Shown here: piece after piece, positions 60,083 to 64,000 of the stretch
Layout of the letters: every line of letters begins with the position of its first letter
Position numbering within the stretch: the first letter of the stretch is position 1
NCBI RefSeq assembly: GCF_018603885.1
Contig: NZ_JAHGAW010000011.1
Coordinates: 1 to 64,000 of the forward strand
Direction of reading: 5' to 3'
Origin: Sphingobium nicotianae
GTDB lineage: Bacteria > Pseudomonadota > Alphaproteobacteria > Sphingomonadales > Sphingomonadaceae
Length of the DNA: 64,000 nt
Program-made: the position numbers and the translations under genes
Notes under the pieces: generated by a model
The model's database searches: none
What the model saw: only the letters and a program-made list of their open reading frames with translations
Told to the model about the DNA's origin: nothing

Positions 60083-62251
60083 TCAGACAAAACTATAAGG
60101 ATCGACGTCGACGCTGACGCGTGTGCTGGCTTTCCAGTCTATGCTGGAAAGCCAGTTTCTTATGATCGCCTGCACTTCGACCGACCGGCGCGCATGGACG
60201 AGCAGCCGCCAGCGGTGCCGACCGCGCAGTACCGATAGCGGTGCCTCGGCCGGACCATAGACTTCCAGCCCCTCCTGATGTGGCGCTGCCTTGCCGATCC
60301 GCCGCGCCGTCTCCTGCGCCAGCGCCGCATCGGTATCGCTGACGATGATCGCGGCGAAGCGGCCGAAGGGCGGGGCATTGGCAACGCGGCGGCTGGCCGT
60401 CTCGGCCGCATAGAAGGCGGCCTCGTCGCCATCGAGCAGCGCCTTGATCACCGGCGCCTCGCCGGCGCGGGTCTGGATGAAGACGCGGCCGGGCTTCTCG
60501 CCCCGCCCGGCGCGGCCCGAGACCTGGGTGATCTGCTGGAAGGTCCGCTCGGCCGCGCGCAGATCGCCGCCGTCCAGCCCCAGATCGGCATCGATCACGC
60601 CGACCAGTGTCAGTTCGGGGAAATGATAGCCCTTGGTGACGAGCTGCGTGCCGATGATGATGTCGACCGCGCCGCCGGCGACATCGCGCACGAAGGCGGC
60701 GGCGCGCGCGGGCGACCAGAGCGTGTCCGACGTGACGATGGCGGTGCGCGCCTCCGGAAAAAGGGCCTTCACCTCGTCGGCGATGCGCTCGACGCCGGGG
60801 CCGCAGGCGACCAGCGCGTCGGGCTGCTTGCACTCCGGGCAGGCGTCGGGCGTCGCGACGGCATGGCCGCAATGGTGGCAGGCGAGGCGCCGCGTCAGGC
60901 GATGCTCGACCATCCAGGCCGAGCAATTGGGACACTGGAAGCGATAGCCGCAATGGCGGCAGAGCGTCAGCGGCGCGTAGCCGCGCCGGTTGAGAAAGAG
61001 CAAAGACTGCTCGCCGCGATCCAGCACCTCGCGCATCGCCTGCACGAGCGGCGGCGCGATCCAGCGGCCGCGATCGGGCGGGTCCTGCGTCAGGTCGACG
61101 CCGACGATCTCGGGAAGCTCGGCGCCGCCATAGCGGGCCGGCAGCCTGATCTCCTCGTAGCGCCCCAGCTCGACCTGGTGCCGCGTCTCGATCGCGGGCG
61201 TGGCCGAGGCGAGGACGACCGGGCAGCCCTCCATCAGGCCGCGCATCACCGCCACATCACGGGCATGATAGCGCACGCCCTCTTCCTGTTTGAAGCTGGT
61301 CTCGTGCGCCTCGTCGACGATGATCAGGCCGAGCTTGGGGTAAGGCAGGAACAGCGCGGAGCGGGCGCCGACCACCACCTTCGCCTCGCCGCGCGAGATG
61401 GCGCGCCAGGCCCGGCGCCGGTCCGACTGCTTGAGGCCGCTGTGCCAGGCGACCGGCGCATGGCCGAAACGGGCGGCGAAGCGATCGAGGAACGGCTCGG
61501 TCAATGCGATCTCGGGCAGCAGCACGAGCGTCTGGCTGTCCTGCCGCAGCGCCTGCGCGATCGCCTCGAAATAGACCTCGGTCTTGCCGGAGCCGGTGAC
61601 GCCGTCGAGCATCACGGCGTGGAAATCCCGCTCCCGCACCTGTTCGATCAGGCGATCGGCGGCCGCCTGCTGCTCGGCGCTGAGATCGACATGAGCATGA
61701 TCCGGATCGGGCTCCGGGAAGGGCAGGTCGGTCGAGACCTCGACCGCCTCCAGTGCGCCCTGCTTGATGAGGCCACGAATCACCGCATCGCTGACGTCGC
61801 CGATCGTCGCCAGCTCGCGCACCAGGCCCTGCCGCTCGCCGATCCGCTCCAGCGCCTGCAAGCGCTGCGGCGTCATGCGATCGGGCAGCGCGCCGCTCTG
61901 GCGATATTCGATGACGGTCTTGCCGCCCTCCAGCGCCGAGAGGGACGCGAGCGCCATGCGCAGCACGGCGGCGGGCGGGGCGAGATAATAATCCGCCGTC
62001 CACTCGATCAGCCGGCGCAACGGCGCGGGCAGAGGCGGCGCATCCACCACGCCGAGCAGCGGGCGCAGGCGATTGTCGCCGACCGTCTCGACATCCGGGA
62101 AGCTGCCCTCGTCCCATACCACGCCGATCATCGGCCGGGGTCCCAGCGGCGCGACGACGATCTGGCCGGGCTCGACGCTCATGCCATGGGGCACGCGATA
62201 GTCGAGCGGACCAAGAGCCGCGTTGAGCAGGATGAGCCGGGCGCGGGTCAT
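60083..62251 (-). CDS. priA: Primosomal helicase PriA
   Basis: A 722-aa replication-restart helicase. The N-terminal DNA-binding domain (ILLNAALGPLDYRVPHGM) is followed by the helicase core with Walker A GVTGSGKTEVYFEAI and DEAH box IIVDEAHETSFKQEEG, and zinc-binding cysteines (CRHCGYRFQCPNCSAWM; CHHCGHAVATPDACPECKQ). The length is normal. Its last codons contain a hairpin that can act on the opposite strand. Confidence 0.97.
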   Translation of the reverse strand: MTRARLILLNAALGPLDYRVPHGMSVEPGQIVVAPLGPRPMIGVVWDEGSFPDVETVGDNRLRPLLGVVDAPPLPAPLRRLIEWTADYYLAPPAAVLRMALASLSALEGGKTVIEYRQSGALPDRMTPQRLQALERIGERQGLVRELATIGDVSDAVIRGLIKQGALEAVEVSTDLPFPEPDPDHAHVDLSAEQQAAADRLIEQVRERDFHAVMLDGVTGSGKTEVYFEAIAQALRQDSQTLVLLPEIALTEPFLDRFAARFGHAPVAWHSGLKQSDRRRAWRAISRGEAKVVVGARSALFLPYPKLGLIIVDEAHETSFKQEEGVRYHARDVAVMRGLMEGCPVVLASATPAIETRHQVELGRYEEIRLPARYGGAELPEIVGVDLTQDPPDRGRWIAPPLVQAMREVLDRGEQSLLFLNRRGYAPLTLCRHCGYRFQCPNCSAWMVEHRLTRRLACHHCGHAVATPDACPECKQPDALVACGPGVERIADEVKALFPEARTAIVTSDTLWSPARAAAFVRDVAGGAVDIIIGTQLVTKGYHFPELTLVGVIDADLGLDGGDLRAAERTFQQITQVSGRAGRGEKPGRVFIQTRAGEAPVIKALLDGDEAAFYAAETASRRVANAPPFGRFAAIIVSDTDAALAQETARRIGKAAPHQEGLEVYGPAEAPLSVLRGRHRWRLLVHARRSVEVQAIIRNWLSSIDWKASTRVSVDVDPYSFV
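60126..60160 (+). terminator. Plus-strand terminator embedded in the priA 3' coding end
   Basis: CTGGCTTTCCAG (60126-60137) and CTGGAAAGCCAG (60144-60155) are perfect complements with a 6-nt loop, followed on the plus strand by TTTCTT. It would stop transcripts from the Pro/Ala-rich gene that run into priA. On the other strand it simply codes for priA residues (LSSIDWKAST). Confidence 0.65.
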
Positions 62252-62521
62252 GGATGGAACTTAAGGTCTGTCATGCCGAGTTGGAATCCCCTGCCCGATG
62301 GCGCTCGGGCGCGCGATCGAAAATGTCGCTGATCGGGATATCCGACCGATCTGTGCCAAGGCACGGAAATCCGCCGAAGGTCACGAAGGTCACGGGGTGA
62401 ACTAATAAATCCCCTTGCTGCGCGGACAAAGTTCGGACGCAAAAAAATTGCGATCTTCAGGTTGAGAAAGAACGAGCGCAGCTATGCCACGGCGACCCGC
62501 ATGTAGGACAGCCTCGATCGT

Positions 62522-63244
62522 TCAGAGAGTCCAGCCGATGCTCAGCAGCGGGATGTGCGCGACGCTGTCGGCCCGGCCGGGGCGCACCGCCTGCTGGCGC
62601 TGATAGAGCGCGGTGAGGCTGAGCGCAGGAGTGAAGGCATGGCGGACGCCGAGCTGGGTGCGCAGCGTGTTGAAGCCGGTGACGTCGCTGGGCCGGGTGC
62701 GATTGAGAGCGAAGAAAGCCTCGCCGCTCGCGATCAGCACCCAGCGCGCCCGGGCATCGAGCGGCAGGTTGAGCGCAAGGCGCTCGCGCAGGCGATAGGA
62801 TGTGTCCGCCACCCCGTCGATCATCCGCTCCTCCAGCCGGGAGCGGACGGCCAGCACGCCGCGCGTCAGAATGATCGCCTGCTCGGGCCTTATCTCGCCG
62901 ATGCCGCCATTGGTCGCGGCGCTGGCGCCCAGCGCGATCTCGACGCCGGGCGCGATCCGGCGCGTCAGCGTGATCCGGCCAAGATATTGATCGCCCCCGA
63001 CCCGCGCCTCGCGCAGCCGCTCGCTCAGGTCGAGACTGATACTCGTGCCGCCATCGATGCGGTGGGACAGGCTCTGCCCCAGCCACAGCTCGACATCCTC
63101 GTCATGCGCCGCCGCGCGTGTCGACACGCACAGCAGGGCCATAGCGCACAGCCGGCCCGAAGCCCCCCGCAATCCCAATCCCGCCTCCGGTGGTCCGGTC
63201 GTCAGACAAGGCTTGCGTCTAGGATGCGTTCCGCCACGCCGCAA
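62522..63244 (-). CDS. DUF2490-like exported protein
   Basis: Up to 240 aa. Beta-strand-rich sequence (DVELWLGQSLSHRID, ISLDLSERLREARVGGDQ, YRLRERLALNLPL, GVRHAFTPALSLTALYQ), as in DUF2490 outer-membrane-like proteins. The signal peptide seems to be LCAMALLCVSTRAAAHDED, so the true start may be ATG 63142 or a rare codon just upstream; the first 30 residues of the longest frame look untranslated. The function is unknown. Confidence 0.65.
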   Translation of the reverse strand: MRRGGTHPRRKPCLTTGPPEAGLGLRGASGRLCAMALLCVSTRAAAHDEDVELWLGQSLSHRIDGGTSISLDLSERLREARVGGDQYLGRITLTRRIAPGVEIALGASAATNGGIGEIRPEQAIILTRGVLAVRSRLEERMIDGVADTSYRLRERLALNLPLDARARWVLIASGEAFFALNRTRPSDVTGFNTLRTQLGVRHAFTPALSLTALYQRQQAVRPGRADSVAHIPLLSIGWTL

Positions 63245-63316
63245 TGCCCTTACGCCGCGCGCGCCGCAGGTCTATAGGCGCAGGCGACACGCCCCTCGAA
63301 CCGGAGCCAGACCATC

Positions 63317-63970
63317 ATGAAATTCTTCGTCGACACCGCTGATATCGCCGAAATCCGCGAGCTGGCCGCGACCGGCCTGCTCGATGGGGTCACGACGAAT
63401 CCGAGCCTCATCCACAAATCGGGCCGCAAGTTCATGGAAGTGATCGCGGAAATCTGCTCGGTCGTGCCCGGTCCCGTCTCGGCCGAGGTCGTCGCACTCG
63501 ATCATGAGACGATGATGAAGGAAGCCGCCGTGCTGCGGAAGATCGCCGACAATGTGACGATCAAGGTGCCGCTCACCATCGACGGGCTCAAGACCTGCAA
63601 GGCGCTGAGCGAGGATGGCGCGATGGTGAATGTGACGCTGTGCTTCTCGGCCAATCAGGCTTTGCTCGCCGCCAAGGCGGGCGCAACCTTCATCTCGCCC
63701 TTCATCGGCCGGCTCGACGACAATGGCATGGACGGCACCCAGCTCATCGCCGACATCCGCCTGATCTACGACAATTATGGTTTCGAGACCGAGATCCTCG
63801 CGGCCTCGCTGCGCCACAGCATGCACGTCCTGGAATGCGCCAAGATCGGCGCGGACGTGATCACCGCGCCACCCGCCGTGATCAAATCGCTGTTCAACCA
63901 TGTGCTGACCGACAAGGGCCTAGCCGCCTTCGCCAAGGATTGGGAGGCGACGGGGCAGTCGATTTTGTAA
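63317..63970 (+). CDS. fsa: Fructose-6-phosphate aldolase / small transaldolase
   Basis: A 217-aa class I aldolase of the TalC/FSA type. It begins [20 protein letters not shown], with [13 protein letters not shown]; the Schiff-base lysine lies in [13 protein letters not shown], and the phosphate-binding end in [20 protein letters not shown]. It either transfers dihydroxyacetone (transaldolase, pentose phosphate pathway) or splits fructose-6-phosphate; sequence alone does not decide. It is complete and stops 30 nt before the window edge. Confidence 0.93.
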   Translation: MKFFVDTADIAEIRELAATGLLDGVTTNPSLIHKSGRKFMEVIAEICSVVPGPVSAEVVALDHETMMKEAAVLRKIADNVTIKVPLTIDGLKTCKALSEDGAMVNVTLCFSANQALLAAKAGATFISPFIGRLDDNGMDGTQLIADIRLIYDNYGFETEILAASLRHSMHVLECAKIGADVITAPPAVIKSLFNHVLTDKGLAAFAKDWEATGQSIL

Positions 63971-64000
63971 AGGGCCAAATCCCTGCCCTCCGTTCGGTTC

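Noticed and set aside
60278..62332. A 684-codon plus-strand frame across priA
   Set aside because: Antisense shadow of priA; the minus strand has all helicase and zinc motifs.

Overview
The window reads as a sphingomonad (Alphaproteobacteria, Sphingomonadales) chromosome. It is GC-rich, carries two PEPxxWA-CTERM proteins (a sorting tag common in sphingomonads), CIRCE-controlled groESL, an atpHAGDC operon and a large set of ordinary housekeeping genes. About the first 21.4 kb are the right-hand part of an integrated mobile element; the rest is core chromosome with a few small accessory patches.

Region 1 (1-10177) is the conjugation module of an integrative element: the tail of a TraG/VirD4 coupling protein, a ribbon-helix-helix protein, then trbB-C-D-E-J-L-F-G-I in IncP/Tn4371-like order with stop/start overlaps at most junctions, a DUF2274 protein and an AlpA-like regulator. 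Region 2 (10305-13886) is cargo: a predicted nucleotidyltransferase fused to a possible nuclease fold, followed by a MORC/GHKL-type ATPase fused to a PD-(D/E)xK nuclease. I read these two as a candidate anti-phage or anti-plasmid system. Region 3 (about 14.0-21.3 kb) lies between two copies of a 22-bp direct repeat. It holds an IS1182-type remnant, a mesD-mesX pair (folate-independent methionine synthase) under an ArsR-methyltransferase fusion, and a complete IS21-family element that seems to have split a small ORF. The mobile element ends at 21409-21432 in a duplicated 3' end of a tRNA gene (attR-like).

The chromosome from 21436 on: a 2OG-Fe(II) oxygenase, an EVE protein, a tiny self-contained ORF with its own dyads and terminator, an M3 oligopeptidase, a PEPxxWA-CTERM P-domain protein, groEL-groES with CIRCE, a stand-alone nuoF-like gene, sppA, a decayed XoxF-type methanol dehydrogenase, an atypical Nramp transporter and a VIT/CCC1 transporter next to tRNA-Val(UAC), a winged-helix regulator, acnA, a PEPxxWA-CTERM metalloprotease, a periplasmic methyltransferase-like protein, an orphan cpaF and a GT39-type glycosyltransferase.

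The right third holds the F1 ATP synthase operon atpH-A-[lysE]-G-D-C, interrupted by a LysE exporter gene and palindromic repeats. After it come a methyl-accepting chemotaxis protein, an orphan nuclease-like gene, a membrane trypsin-like protease, DUF1203-ada, a Pro/Ala-rich membrane protein, priA, a DUF2490 protein and a fructose-6-phosphate aldolase/transaldolase.

Everything here was read by eye from the sequence. No similarity search was run, so family names rest on recognised motifs and gene order.
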